In this document: positions 15,604 to 23,791 of the stretch, piece by piece
How the letters are laid out: every line of letters begins with the position of its first letter
How positions within the stretch are numbered: the first letter of the stretch is position 1
Assembly: GCA_016867855.1 (NCBI GenBank)
Contig: VGIO01000007.1
Location: 1-36,296, forward strand
Length of the DNA stretch: 36,296 bases
Reading direction: 5' to 3'
Source of the DNA: Calditrichota bacterium
GTDB lineage: Bacteria > Electryoneota > AABM5-125-24 > Hatepunaeales > Hatepunaeaceae
Notes under the pieces: model-generated
The model's database searches: none
Seen by the model: the letters and a program-made list of their open reading frames with translations, nothing else
What the model was told of the DNA's origin: nothing
Translations under genes and position numbers: made by a program

Positions 15604-17889
15604 TTATTTCACCAGCGTCGATGTCCGGCTCGCGATTCCCTGCGGGTGGGACACCTGCACCAGATATGTTCCCGATGGCTGCCCGGCAGGGGACCAGACC
15701 AGCCGTGTCGAACCTGCCGGGGCTTGGGCATCCAGCAGACGGGAAATCAACCTGCCGTCCAAGCCGAAGATATCCACCCGCACATTACCCGGTTTGGTAA
15801 GCATGAAGTCGATAATCAACTCCCCGTTGAAGGGATTGGGATAAGGCTGGCTTAGCTTGAATTCCGACGGTTGCGGTTCAGCCGGATTTTCCGGCGTCGA
15901 TAATATCAGACCTTCGCCTTCGATTGCGACATATCGATGCCCTTGATTTAAACCCTGCCCGTAGAAATATCTATCTACCTGCCCGCTTGTCCAATTGATA
16001 ACCAAGTCATTCAGCGCCGATCCCCGTCGCGGCGGACCGAGACCGAAATGTTGGGTCAGGCTGTTCTGACAGCCGCCTGTGCCAGTGCCGCCTTCGATCT
16101 GACGAACTTGAGTTCTATAAGCATCGCCGTTCACGGTTATACGGCTGCCGATGCCGAACTTGTTGCTGCGCGTGCCGCGCAAGGTTAATTGAAGCCACCA
16201 GTTGACATTCTGGCTTTCGTTACGGAACAATCCCCCGTGCGGTCCGCCGATGGCTACATCTAAATCGCCGTCCTGGTCATAGTCGCACCAGGCGACACCC
16301 CATGAATTATAACATTTCTGATGAAATCCTGCTTCATAATTGACATTTTCGAATGTCCCATCACCGCAGTTGCGATAGAGATACGGCTGCCTGCCTTCAT
16401 AGACCGAGGTTACGAACAGGTCGAGCCAGCCGTCATTATCATAATCACCCCAGGCCGGACTGGAAGCGGTTTCGTCGTATTTGACGCCGGCGGCTTCGCG
16501 CACATCGGTGAAGTCCCAGTTGGGCGCGCCGTTATTGCGGTAGAGCATACATTTATCGCTGAACCACAAGAAGCGCGGGTGCGCCAGGTTGCCGACGAAC
16601 AGGTCGAAGTCGCCGTCGTTGTCGTAGTCGCCCCAGGTCGAGCCGATCGTATGCCCGAAGTAGCCTTGCACCGCCACGCCTTGCACGTTGCGTGCAAAGG
16701 CTTCGTCGCGAAAACGCAGGCTGCCTTGATTGACCAGCAGGAAATTCGGATGCAGACGGTAATTGGAGATATAGATATCCTGGTCGCCGTCGAAGTCGAA
16801 ATCGCACCAGGCGACGCCGCGCCCATATAGCCGGCGGTCGGCGATGCCGGTCTGCGCGGTTATATCGACAAAAATGCCGAATTCAGCGGCATAATAATAG
16901 AGTCGGTCAGGCCAATACTCCTGATGATTGTCGTCGATCCAGCGTTCGGAGTTCGCTACATACAATTCGAGGCTGCCATCGTTGTCAGCATCGCCCCAGC
17001 CGGATGCTTCGGTCGGATTGCGTCCGTTGCGAATGTCGAATTGCTCGTTGACAAAAGAGAATGTTCCGTCGCCGTTATTACGATAAAGACGGTCTTCGCC
17101 GTTTAAATCGTGATTAGTGGAGTAAAAATCGAGCCAGCCATCGTTATCGAAGTCGCCCCAGACGCCGCCGCCGCCAGGATTATTGGCGACAATGCCGGCG
17201 CGTTCGGAAACATCCTCGAAGAACTGCCCTTCACGGTTGCGCAATAGAAACCGTCCATCACAGAGCAAATCATCCCAGCTGTCGTTGTCGTAGTCGCCCC
17301 AAGCGCATTTGCTGAAAGTGCGGCAATGGGCTTCCTGATTGACATTGACAAAAGTGAACTCGTCGCGCACATTATAATAACTCACCGTGGCGCGCAGGAG
17401 ATAATTTCCCGAGCCTTCCCCGGTGATATACCAGGTGTTGCTGATGCGGATAGAACTGCGGTCTTCGGTGTTGCGGCCGCCGTCAACATACAAGTCTGGT
17501 TCAGCGCCTAATTTGACATAGCCGATGTGAAAATGCTGCGGGACATCGAAATGCAAGCCAGCGTCGGCTAAGTTAACCGTAACCCAATTGCGGGGATTCT
17601 GCACTTCGACCCGGCGCGGCTCGATGAGGTCGCGTTCAGTGTCCGGCATATTGCCGCCGTTATCATCCCAGATATGCCACTCCATCGCACCGCTGTTCAC
17701 GGCGTAGAATCGGAACGAGAGCAGGGTGCAGGGATGCGCCGGCGTGAAGCGCACGGCTTCGATGTCGCCAGCCGCGGCTTGGTCGAAATGCCCGGCGCGA
17801 TTACCCGAGTCGTAAGCCAATTCTACCGGCTCAGCGTTAACTTGCGTGATTAAAAGCGCCGAAGCGAGTAAAATAAAGATAGATTTCAT
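15604..17889 (-). CDS. Secreted FG-GAP (VCBS) repeat / ASPIC-UnbV protein with C-terminal sorting domain
   Basis: 761 residues from the ATG at 17889, chosen over a GTG at 17898 because GGAG lies 8 bases upstream of the ATG. A signal peptide spans residues 1-19 (MKSIFILLASALLITQVNA). About seven FG-GAP/VCBS blades follow from residue 190 to 540, each with the Ca-loop type pattern GDYDNDG(S/D/W)xDL. Then comes the ASPIC/UnbV domain (NWWLQLTLRGTRSNKFGIGSRITV, then TQHFGLGPPRRGS, VINWTSGQVDRY) and a PYPNPFNGELIIDF-type C-terminal sorting domain ending in VK. Such proteins are exported, bind Ca2+ through the blade loops, and are held at the surface or released by a type IX-like system. Cargo or ligand unknown. 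The radical SAM gene follows in the same frame and orientation. Confidence 0.93.
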   Translation of the reverse strand: MKSIFILLASALLITQVNAEPVELAYDSGNRAGHFDQAAAGDIEAVRFTPAHPCTLLSFRFYAVNSGAMEWHIWDDNGGNMPDTERDLIEPRRVEVQNPRNWVTVNLADAGLHFDVPQHFHIGYVKLGAEPDLYVDGGRNTEDRSSIRISNTWYITGEGSGNYLLRATVSYYNVRDEFTFVNVNQEAHCRTFSKCAWGDYDNDSWDDLLCDGRFLLRNREGQFFEDVSERAGIVANNPGGGGVWGDFDNDGWLDFYSTNHDLNGEDRLYRNNGDGTFSFVNEQFDIRNGRNPTEASGWGDADNDGSLELYVANSERWIDDNHQEYWPDRLYYYAAEFGIFVDITAQTGIADRRLYGRGVAWCDFDFDGDQDIYISNYRLHPNFLLVNQGSLRFRDEAFARNVQGVAVQGYFGHTIGSTWGDYDNDGDFDLFVGNLAHPRFLWFSDKCMLYRNNGAPNWDFTDVREAAGVKYDETASSPAWGDYDNDGWLDLFVTSVYEGRQPYLYRNCGDGTFENVNYEAGFHQKCYNSWGVAWCDYDQDGDLDVAIGGPHGGLFRNESQNVNWWLQLTLRGTRSNKFGIGSRITVNGDAYRTQVRQIEGGTGTGGCQNSLTQHFGLGPPRRGSALNDLVINWTSGQVDRYFYGQGLNQGHRYVAIEGEGLILSTPENPAEPQPSEFKLSQPYPNPFNGELIIDFMLTKPGNVRVDIFGLDGRLISRLLDAQAPAGSTRLVWSPAGQPSGTYLVQVSHPQGIASRTSTLVK

Positions 17890-17907
17890 AAGCCACACTC
17901 CAGATGA

Positions 17908-17968
17908 GTTAGAAAGTTAGAAAGTAAAAAAGTTAGTATTGTCATTAGCATCAGCATCAGCATCATTT
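17908..17968. repeat. Simple tandem repeats between the glycosyltransferase and UnbV genes
   Basis: Two low-complexity runs in the 70-base gap: GTTAGAAA-type octamers (17908-17938) followed by AGCATC hexamers running into the end of the glycosyltransferase gene (17945-17968). A related stretch, in inverse orientation, lies at about 24707-24730 next to the membrane-protein gene. Confidence 0.65.
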
Positions 17969-19243
17969 CTTTAATATCCGCCCTTTCCAGTGGACTTTGC
18001 CGACGAGCGCAAATGGAACCAGCATTGTGAATAGAATAGGACTGATTAATTCAGCGGCGAGCCAGGAAACGAACCATCGTGGCTCGGTTAGTATTGCTGC
18101 GCCGCGCTTAATCGTCCAACCGTCGATGAGGATTTTGACAGCCCAGAGCAGGCTTAAGTTAAGCCATCCTAAATATCCGATGAGGCTTAAAATAAAGCAG
18201 ATTGTGAGTCCGAGGTTGAAACTATAGAGCAGCGTGGAAACCACTATCATTTCAGAGCTGTAGCGTCGGCCGGCGGAGAGGTGGCGACGCTTCATCCGCC
18301 ACCAGGCGGTCAGCGACGACGGAGCGGCTGCCGGGACAAAGGTCGCCGGGTCGGTCGAAAATAGGATTTTCCCTGTGTATATGGCCAGCCGCTGTAAAAG
18401 CAGGTCGTCGTCCCCCGACGCTCCAGCGCCGCTCGCACCGAAACCCTGAACCGTGAGGAAACTCTTGCGACGGTAAGCGAAATTGCGCCCGGCGGCGGTG
18501 GTCGGAACGCCCAAACCTATCGTCCCGGCGGCTATTATTCCATTTACGAATGCATCGAAATGAGCCGTGGTTGATGTGAGATTTGCAAACATTCGAGCCA
18601 AAAATGACCTCTGCTCTAAGTCCTTATCATCCTGCACCCCGCATTCCGCATTCTGCATTCTACATTCTACATTCTGCATAATCGGAGAATAGCCTACGAC
18701 GGCTGCGACTTCAGGCTCAAATTGTCGGGCGATGCGCCTCACCCAGCCGTGCGGAGGGACGCAATCAGCATCGGTAGCGAGGATGATTTCACTTTGGCTG
18801 AATGCAATGCCGGTGAGAAGGGCGCGTTTTTTCGGCGCGAGATATAAGTCTGCCGTCAACCTTCCCTGGTTGACAGCGCCTTCTGGTTCGGCAGTTATAC
18901 CTCTGCGGTTGACAGCGATATCGGCGGCTGCGCCGGATTTAAGCAGCCGGATGTTTGGATGCTGGGCTGAAAAAGAAAGAACAATCTCCGTTGTGCGGTC
19001 GGTCGAATCGTCGTCGATGACGATAATTTCCAATAATTCCAGTGGATAATTCTGTTTGCTAAGCGCATCCAGGCAGCGCCCAATGTCCTTCTCTTCGTTG
19101 CGCGCAGCGACCAGGACGCTGACAGATGGGCTGGATGCGCCCTCTGCTGGTTTCAATCGCTGCAGACCGACCGCCAGACCGATGACGAATAAACACCAGA
19201 CGACGCCGAAGGATGCGGTCAGGATAAATACTAATTCCGGCAA
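17963..19243 (-). CDS. Membrane-bound family 2 glycosyltransferase with two repeat-derived insertions
   Basis: 426 residues. An N-terminal membrane segment (3-26) precedes a GT2 domain: VSVLVAARNEEKDIGRCLDAL (41-61), IDDDST (76-81), the DXD-type ATDADCVPP (156-164), GDDDLLLQR, and an acceptor-site MKRRHLSAGRRY that stands for the usual QxxRW-like motif. Three to four membrane helices follow (SFNLGLTICFILSLIGYLGW, LLWAVKILIDGW, LAAELISPILFTMLVPFALV). It probably transfers sugar to a lipid or polysaccharide at the cytoplasmic membrane. The TTG start at 19243 directly follows the TAA of the upstream gene, which indicates coupling. Residues about 105-134 (AVNRRGITAEP, AVNQGRLTAD) come from hairpin repeats, and residues 189-206 (MQNVECRMQNAECGVQ) from a heptamer repeat. 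Both keep the frame. Confidence 0.9.
   Translation of the reverse strand: MPELVFILTASFGVVWCLFVIGLAVGLQRLKPAEGASSPSVSVLVAARNEEKDIGRCLDALSKQNYPLELLEIIVIDDDSTDRTTEIVLSFSAQHPNIRLLKSGAAADIAVNRRGITAEPEGAVNQGRLTADLYLAPKKRALLTGIAFSQSEIILATDADCVPPHGWVRRIARQFEPEVAAVVGYSPIMQNVECRMQNAECGVQDDKDLEQRSFLARMFANLTSTTAHFDAFVNGIIAAGTIGLGVPTTAAGRNFAYRRKSFLTVQGFGASGAGASGDDDLLLQRLAIYTGKILFSTDPATFVPAAAPSSLTAWWRMKRRHLSAGRRYSSEMIVVSTLLYSFNLGLTICFILSLIGYLGWLNLSLLWAVKILIDGWTIKRGAAILTEPRWFVSWLAAELISPILFTMLVPFALVGKVHWKGRILKK
18636..18680 (-). repeat. Heptamer tandem repeat inside the glycosyltransferase gene
   Basis: Five to six copies of a 7-base unit (GCATTCC, GCATTCT, ACATTCT on the plus strand) are read in frame on the minus strand as MQNVECRMQNAECGVQ. 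The tract lies just after the GYSPI segment that follows the DXD-type motif. Coordinates are good to a few bases. Confidence 0.8.
18852..18916 (-). repeat. Two to three hairpin modules inside the glycosyltransferase gene
   Basis: The module at 18852-18877 has arms GCCGTCAACC/GGTTGACAGC (one mismatch) and the 6-nt loop TTCCCT. A second, decayed module at about 18891-18916 keeps GCGGTTGACAGC. Both match the intergenic module at 2571-2596. The block is read in frame as AVNRRGITAEP and AVNQGRLTAD. Confidence 0.8.
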
Positions 19244-19861
19244 TTACGGTTTGGCTTCAGCCTTGGGAAAAATTTCTTTCAGAACATCCACTAAAGCGAT
19301 CTGCTTATCGACGCTTCTATAGGCGGCTTTGCGTTCGGCGGCGATTTTCTTGAACATTCCGTCGTCGTCGCCGCCTTTGATGACGATGATAAGTTCGCCG
19401 GCGTCGGCAGCGAGTTTGTTGAACGGGTCGGACAGCGCGCCGCGGCGCGCTTCGCCGCCGATATGAAAGACCAGCACCGGCAGTTTGGCTTTTTCAGCCG
19501 CTTTGACTAATTTCTTGATGCGGCTTTCTTCGTCCTTGACATCGATTTTAGCTGCGCCCAAGCCTTTTGACGACCCGCCGGCGACCAAAATTACAGCCTT
19601 GACATCGTTTAAACTGTCCGCGGTCGCGTTAGGCCGATATTTTATATCCAATCCCGCCCGCAGAGCCAAGCCGCGTAAAATCATCACATCAGCCGCCTGC
19701 CCAGCGGAAGTCAACAGAACGGGTTGTAAATATGTTTTGACTCTTACGCTGTCTTCTGAAAATCCATACGCAGGACTTAACAACAGCCCAATCGCTGTGC
19801 AGAAAAGGATTATCGACAATTGCAGGCTTGATGAGCCGATTGAGTACTTAGTGTAGTTCAT
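19244..19861 (-). CDS. Secreted DUF6305-like protein
   Basis: 205 residues. A signal peptide or anchor spans about residues 14-33 (LQLSIILFCTAIGLLLSPAYG). The mature part begins QPVLLTSAGQAADVMILRGLALRAGL, then VKAVILVAGGSSKGLGAAKID, KAKLPVLVFHIGGEARRG and SDPFNKLAADAGELIIVIKGGDDDGMF. This pattern (LLTSAGQSADV, G-x-SSKGLGAA, then a Lys-rich tail) matches my memory of DUF6305 proteins, whose function is unknown. The ATG overlaps the stop of the upstream HEAT gene by 4 bases (ATGA), and the downstream glycosyltransferase begins directly after its stop, so three genes appear translationally coupled. Confidence 0.8.
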   Translation of the reverse strand: MNYTKYSIGSSSLQLSIILFCTAIGLLLSPAYGFSEDSVRVKTYLQPVLLTSAGQAADVMILRGLALRAGLDIKYRPNATADSLNDVKAVILVAGGSSKGLGAAKIDVKDEESRIKKLVKAAEKAKLPVLVFHIGGEARRGALSDPFNKLAADAGELIIVIKGGDDDGMFKKIAAERKAAYRSVDKQIALVDVLKEIFPKAEAKP

Positions 19862-20790
19862 TTGCGGCGATTCTTTTTTCGACTTTGTTTTTGCTGTTTT
19901 CTTTGACGTTTTTTACGGTTGCGCTCGGACGCATTGATGAAAGGCTTAGTTTTAGCCGTTGTAGGTAATTGAGCCAGAGCGCTTGGTAATTTGTATGGTC
20001 CGGTGTCCTCGGCCAATCCCAGTCCTGGCACGCCTAATTCACGACGCACTATACCCCATTTGCCGCAAATTAATGTATCGACCTTACCGGCGGCATAAGC
20101 ACGCTCGATTAGCTCGGCTGCTTCGACGGCTTTTAAACCGACTAAATCGCCAATTAGAAAACCGTTTAAATCCTCATCATTATGGTCGTAATTCTTTAGA
20201 AGTTCGATTATTATTTGCTTACATCGACCAGCCGAATTTGGATTCAGTTTAGCAATTTTCTCTAAGCAACTGGACGCGCAAAAGCGTGGATAAGGCCGGT
20301 TAGCGGGATTATGTAAAAATTTCCCCAACGGCTCGACAGCCGATTCGCCGATGAATGCAAAGACATCCGGATATTCTTCCAAGTGCCAATCTGTATTGGC
20401 ATTATCTAAAGCGTTTAATATGCCTAAGAGCGGCTCGATCGCGGCTTCAGCGCGCATCAGCCCTAATATTCGCCAGGCATGAACTGAAGCGTAAAAATAC
20501 CGTTCGTCCTCATTATCAAAAACTTCCGGGTTGACCGCCGATTCAGCTAATTTTATCAAGGCCGGCAGATGTTCGTTCGTTATTTGCAGTCGCTCTAAAT
20601 AGTTGATGACGCGGTTGCCTAACTTATACTTTCGCAGATAGTCCGGATTAATTTCCAGCAAACGGTCTAATGGCGGCGGAAACAACGGACGTAGATTTTC
20701 AGGTATGTTTTTTATTTTGACTTGAACGTTTAGGTTAAATATATGTAAGTGATTATACCAAGTCGCAATCAATCGGATGATAAATATCAA
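19858..20790 (-). CDS. HEAT-like / DUF1186-type repeat protein with basic C-terminal tail; N terminus encoded by a MITE
   Basis: 310 residues from a TTG at 20790. Alpha-helical repeats occupy about residues 60-250 (DERYFYASVHAWRILGLMRAEAAIEPLLGIL, DVFAFIGESAVEPLGKFLHNP, ending in AGKVDTLICGKWGIVRRELG), typical of DUF1186/PBS-lyase HEAT-type scaffolds that bind other proteins. The last 25 residues are almost all Lys, Arg, Gln and Asn, suggesting contact with nucleic acid or acidic surfaces. The first 11-12 codons lie inside a MITE-like element (20756-20919), and no ATG exists in the N-terminal region. A TTG at 20685 (LFPPPLDRLLEINPDY) is a credible alternative start that leaves the whole conserved region. 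The stop overlaps the DUF6305 start by 4 bases. Confidence 0.82.
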   Translation of the reverse strand: MIFIIRLIATWYNHLHIFNLNVQVKIKNIPENLRPLFPPPLDRLLEINPDYLRKYKLGNRVINYLERLQITNEHLPALIKLAESAVNPEVFDNEDERYFYASVHAWRILGLMRAEAAIEPLLGILNALDNANTDWHLEEYPDVFAFIGESAVEPLGKFLHNPANRPYPRFCASSCLEKIAKLNPNSAGRCKQIIIELLKNYDHNDEDLNGFLIGDLVGLKAVEAAELIERAYAAGKVDTLICGKWGIVRRELGVPGLGLAEDTGPYKLPSALAQLPTTAKTKPFINASERNRKKRQRKQQKQSRKKNRRK

Positions 20791-20919
20791 AACAAATTCA
20801 CAACAGATTAAACGGATGAAACGGATAATCCTGTAAAGCCGCTAGGTTAATCCGTTCTATCCGTTTAATCCGTTGTTAATTTTGCATCCCTTTATTATTC
20901 ATTTAAATGCAAATTGGTA
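20756..20919. repeat. MITE-like element B, uninterrupted copy
   Basis: 164-bp palindromic element. Its outer ends are TACCAAGTCGCAATC and, in reverse complement, TACCAATTTGCATTT; inner arms read CAGATTAAACGGATGAAACG and, inverted, CGGATTAAACGGATAGAACG. Each end is flanked by TTA, a possible 3-bp target duplication. The copy at 28225-28542 lies in opposite orientation and is split by another element. It carries no transposase gene. Its left end forms the first codons of the HEAT-protein ORF. Confidence 0.8.
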
Positions 20920-20939
20920 TTATTAAGTAATTAGTATGC

Positions 20940-22103
20940 TCATTGCAGCCAAAATCCGACGCCTTTCTCGATAACTGCCTGATAGTCCGGCACATTTTTA
21001 AACAATACGGCTTTGGCTGGCTCGGCGTCGCTCAGCGATTTGCAGATGAGCGTTACCGCTTCGAGATGTCGTCCGACGCGCACTTCGAGCGGAATGCCTT
21101 CGGGCGGGAACGGAACTTGAAGTTTGCCCAGCCGGGCGGCTTGGGTATAAAAAGGATCCTTAGATTTTATGACAAGGTTTTCGTTAGTAGCACCGCGAAG
21201 GCGGCCTTGCAGCGCGCCGGCTGACTCCAGCAGCATCGCCTGCGCGCCGGTGAAATCACCTAACTCGCGGTGGATGAGACCGTGAAAATTAGGCGGCGAA
21301 GGTTCGAGGCGAAAGTCGAGTCCGACCATTTGCAGGTCAACGATAGCCATCGCCGCGATGTTCATAGCCCGTTCGTGAGCGACCAGCGCATCGATGACGG
21401 GATACTCCGGCGCGGCTTCGTGCAAATCGATGACTAAATCGACTTTTTCGCGTCTGACGATTTCGGCGATAGCATAGGCCGTGCGTTCGGTCAATGTGCC
21501 GTCCGCTCGTCCCGGATAGGCGCGGTTCAGGTTGCGCGTCTCGTTGCCGGATAGAATCTGCCCGGAGGGATGATGCCGATAGACAATTGGGTCAGGCCAG
21601 CCATCGAGGAGGTTGGTGAAGCGCGAGCCGATGCGGAAGAGGCGCGGTTTGCCGCGCCGACCGGTTAAAGTGAAGACCGCGGGGAAAGCCTCCTGCGGCT
21701 CGGTCGCGGTGAAAGCCGAGGCATTGGCGCGCGGAATTACGATAATTCGTCCCTGTTCTACGGCTAAATTCTCAACTAAGACCACGGCGGATATATATCC
21801 TGCTGGCTCGTTAGGATGCGTGCCGCCAAGGATGAGCGCGGTTCCGCCCGGCTGGCGGCCGTTGAAAATATAGATATCCGTGTCGCAGTGTGTGTTGCGC
21901 AGCGAAGATAGATAATCGCTCAAATGCCGTGTTTGCGATAAACTGAACGATGGGAAAAGCGGTTCGACGCGGCGCTGTTCGACAAAATCCGCGCCGGCGG
22001 CGAAAACCGCGATGCCAATAAACAGAGAATACAGCGCTGACCGGCGCAGGGCTTTGACATCGACAGTCGAGGTTTTGTGTATTTGAGAGGTCTTGGTCGT
22101 CAT
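20940..22103 (-). CDS. Membrane-anchored zinc hydrolase of the succinylglutamate desuccinylase/aspartoacylase family
   Basis: 387 residues. A hydrophobic segment at about 23-38 probably anchors it, or serves as an uncleaved signal. The catalytic part has the M14-type zinc site: GGTHPNEPAG with H96 and E99, and VIDLHEAAPEYP with H228. A substrate-carboxylate region (SGNETRNLNRAYPGR, 185-199) and a LLESAGALQGRLRG segment follow. The family removes acyl groups from N-acyl amino acids or trims small peptides; the exact substrate is not evident. The ATG overlaps the stop of the S8 protease gene by 4 bases, so the two are coupled; together with the cyclophilin lipoprotein they look like an envelope protein-processing operon. 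Confidence 0.87.
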   Translation of the reverse strand: MTTKTSQIHKTSTVDVKALRRSALYSLFIGIAVFAAGADFVEQRRVEPLFPSFSLSQTRHLSDYLSSLRNTHCDTDIYIFNGRQPGGTALILGGTHPNEPAGYISAVVLVENLAVEQGRIIVIPRANASAFTATEPQEAFPAVFTLTGRRGKPRLFRIGSRFTNLLDGWPDPIVYRHHPSGQILSGNETRNLNRAYPGRADGTLTERTAYAIAEIVRREKVDLVIDLHEAAPEYPVIDALVAHERAMNIAAMAIVDLQMVGLDFRLEPSPPNFHGLIHRELGDFTGAQAMLLESAGALQGRLRGATNENLVIKSKDPFYTQAARLGKLQVPFPPEGIPLEVRVGRHLEAVTLICKSLSDAEPAKAVLFKNVPDYQAVIEKGVGFWLQ

Positions 22104-23791
22104 TTCATCAATACAGCCTGCCGGACGAAGTGTTGGTTATATCGAAACCAGTAGCGTCCTGCCGGCAGACCGGCAAAATCGAATTGATAAATATTCGGCG
22201 AAATGGCTTTTATTTCCGGCTTTACACATCGTCCGAGCAGATCACGAACGACAATTTGGCCGGCGCCAATAGGCGCGTTAGAGGTTATAGTTAATACGCC
22301 GTTAAACGGATTTGGGTAGAGTGTAAAATGTGCTTCAACCGGCAGCAGTGTTGTTCGGGTTACACTTCGTCTTGCCATTCGGATGGCAGCGAGGACATCG
22401 GGAACACCCCAGCCGATGAGTGTGTCGGGCTGACGGGCGCTGTGGGCAGTTCGGCGCAGGATGTCGAGCGTCTGCCGTGAAGTCAATTCGGGATTGGCTT
22501 GCAATACTAATGCTGCCGCGCCGGCGACCAGTGGGCAGGCGAAGGATGTGCCATTGCTGTAAAAATACGATGTGTCGTCGAAACTCGAGGCAACCGAGAC
22601 GGTTTCCGACAACGCTGCCAAGTCGGGTTTGATGCGCCCGTCGTAAGTAGGTCCTTGGGAAGATGCCGCCCAATAGGTCGAGTCGCGGTTCACGCCGCCG
22701 ACGCCGATAACAAATCGACCGTCGGCTGGCGCGCCCATTTTAGTATAAGGATAGCCAGCGCCGCCGGTGTTGCCCATTGAATTGACGACCACCATTCCCG
22801 CGGCGGCCGCTGAATCCGCGGCGCGGGTAGTTACCGCTGTGCGGCCGTCCATATCGGCATAGCCATACCATTCGCGATAGGAGACTGAACTGGACAGCAC
22901 ATCGACGCCGAGCGAATCGTGAAACCATAGCCCGGCGACCCAATAATCTTCTTCGATACGCGTCTCGCCGGCGCTGTTTTCGGTTTTAGTCAGCACATAT
23001 TGCGCTTGCGGGGCGATGCCGATGAAGCGTCCGGGGTCATAACCGGCTAGAACCGACAGGGTTCTGGTGCCGTGCCGTCCGCTGCCGAGGTCGCCTTGGT
23101 CGCCGACATTCGGGTCGTTGTTGAGAAAGTCCCAAGCCGCGGCAATCTCCAAACTGCTGAAACAATAGTGATTTAAATTGTCGAAGCCGGTATCCTGCAC
23201 GCCGATGAGAATCCCCTGTCCGCGTAAGCCGTCCGAATGCGCGGCTGGAACATTCAGCATCGCGCACTGCAGCCAGGTCCGCCCATAATCCGCCGGGTCA
23301 TCTCGATAATGATGATGATGGTGACGATAGTAGGTATTGGAGTCTTTTCCCATAGTTGAGTAGTTACAGCCATAATCATCATCATCGATTATATAAGTTA
23401 GCGCCGGACGGGAATCTGTTACGAACGGCAACTGTGCCGCGCTTGTGAGCGCCTGCGGCGGGCCGGTTATTGAGAGGGCGTTGATATAGCGCGCGACGAC
23501 CATAATCCGGCAGCCGGTTGCTTCGACTGCCTTTAGCCGCTCGTCGGACGGCGGTAAGTCGCAGCGCCGCACCGGCGGCGTTAAAGGTATGTTTCTAGCT
23601 CGACGTTGCAGCGAGCGCGGGGTGAGCCGTGCCGCGGTTTCGTTTAAGCGGCGGTTTAGTTCGGATGGAGGCAGGCTCTCTTCATCCAGAAAAAGCCAAA
23701 TTCGTGCGGTTTGAAGCGGTTTGGCAGCGGGAGGCTGCAACGGCGCTGCAAACATTAGTGCGACGAGCGCGGCTGCGCCGAGAGTGGTCAT
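22100..23791 (-). CDS. Secreted subtilisin-like (S8) serine protease with C-terminal sorting domain
   Basis: 563 residues. Signal segment at residues 4-18, then a region with inhibitor-like features (about 28-125). The catalytic domain holds D200 in GVQDTGF, H240 in GRHGTRTLSVLAG and S416 in NGTSFACPLVAGAAALV; the oxyanion region is VVNSMGNTGG. The last 85 residues form a sorting domain (FTLYPNPFNGVLTITSNAP, ending in RQAVLMK). It should therefore be exported and then attached or released by a type IX-like route. Unusual are two low-complexity stretches between the prodomain and the catalytic core: DDDD at 136-139 and five His at 157-161, both coded by trinucleotide repeats. The start ATG shares one base with the cyclophilin stop codon. 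Confidence 0.95.
   Translation of the reverse strand: MTTLGAAALVALMFAAPLQPPAAKPLQTARIWLFLDEESLPPSELNRRLNETAARLTPRSLQRRARNIPLTPPVRRCDLPPSDERLKAVEATGCRIMVVARYINALSITGPPQALTSAAQLPFVTDSRPALTYIIDDDDYGCNYSTMGKDSNTYYRHHHHHYRDDPADYGRTWLQCAMLNVPAAHSDGLRGQGILIGVQDTGFDNLNHYCFSSLEIAAAWDFLNNDPNVGDQGDLGSGRHGTRTLSVLAGYDPGRFIGIAPQAQYVLTKTENSAGETRIEEDYWVAGLWFHDSLGVDVLSSSVSYREWYGYADMDGRTAVTTRAADSAAAAGMVVVNSMGNTGGAGYPYTKMGAPADGRFVIGVGGVNRDSTYWAASSQGPTYDGRIKPDLAALSETVSVASSFDDTSYFYSNGTSFACPLVAGAAALVLQANPELTSRQTLDILRRTAHSARQPDTLIGWGVPDVLAAIRMARRSVTRTTLLPVEAHFTLYPNPFNGVLTITSNAPIGAGQIVVRDLLGRCVKPEIKAISPNIYQFDFAGLPAGRYWFRYNQHFVRQAVLMK
23304..23391 (-). repeat. Two in-frame trinucleotide tracts in the S8 protease gene
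   Basis: ATG/CAT-type triplet tracts at about 23304-23328 and 23371-23391 encode the poly-His (157-161) and poly-Asp (136-139) runs of the protease. They resemble the GAT tract found upstream of the ETF-QO start at 886-912. Confidence 0.75.
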
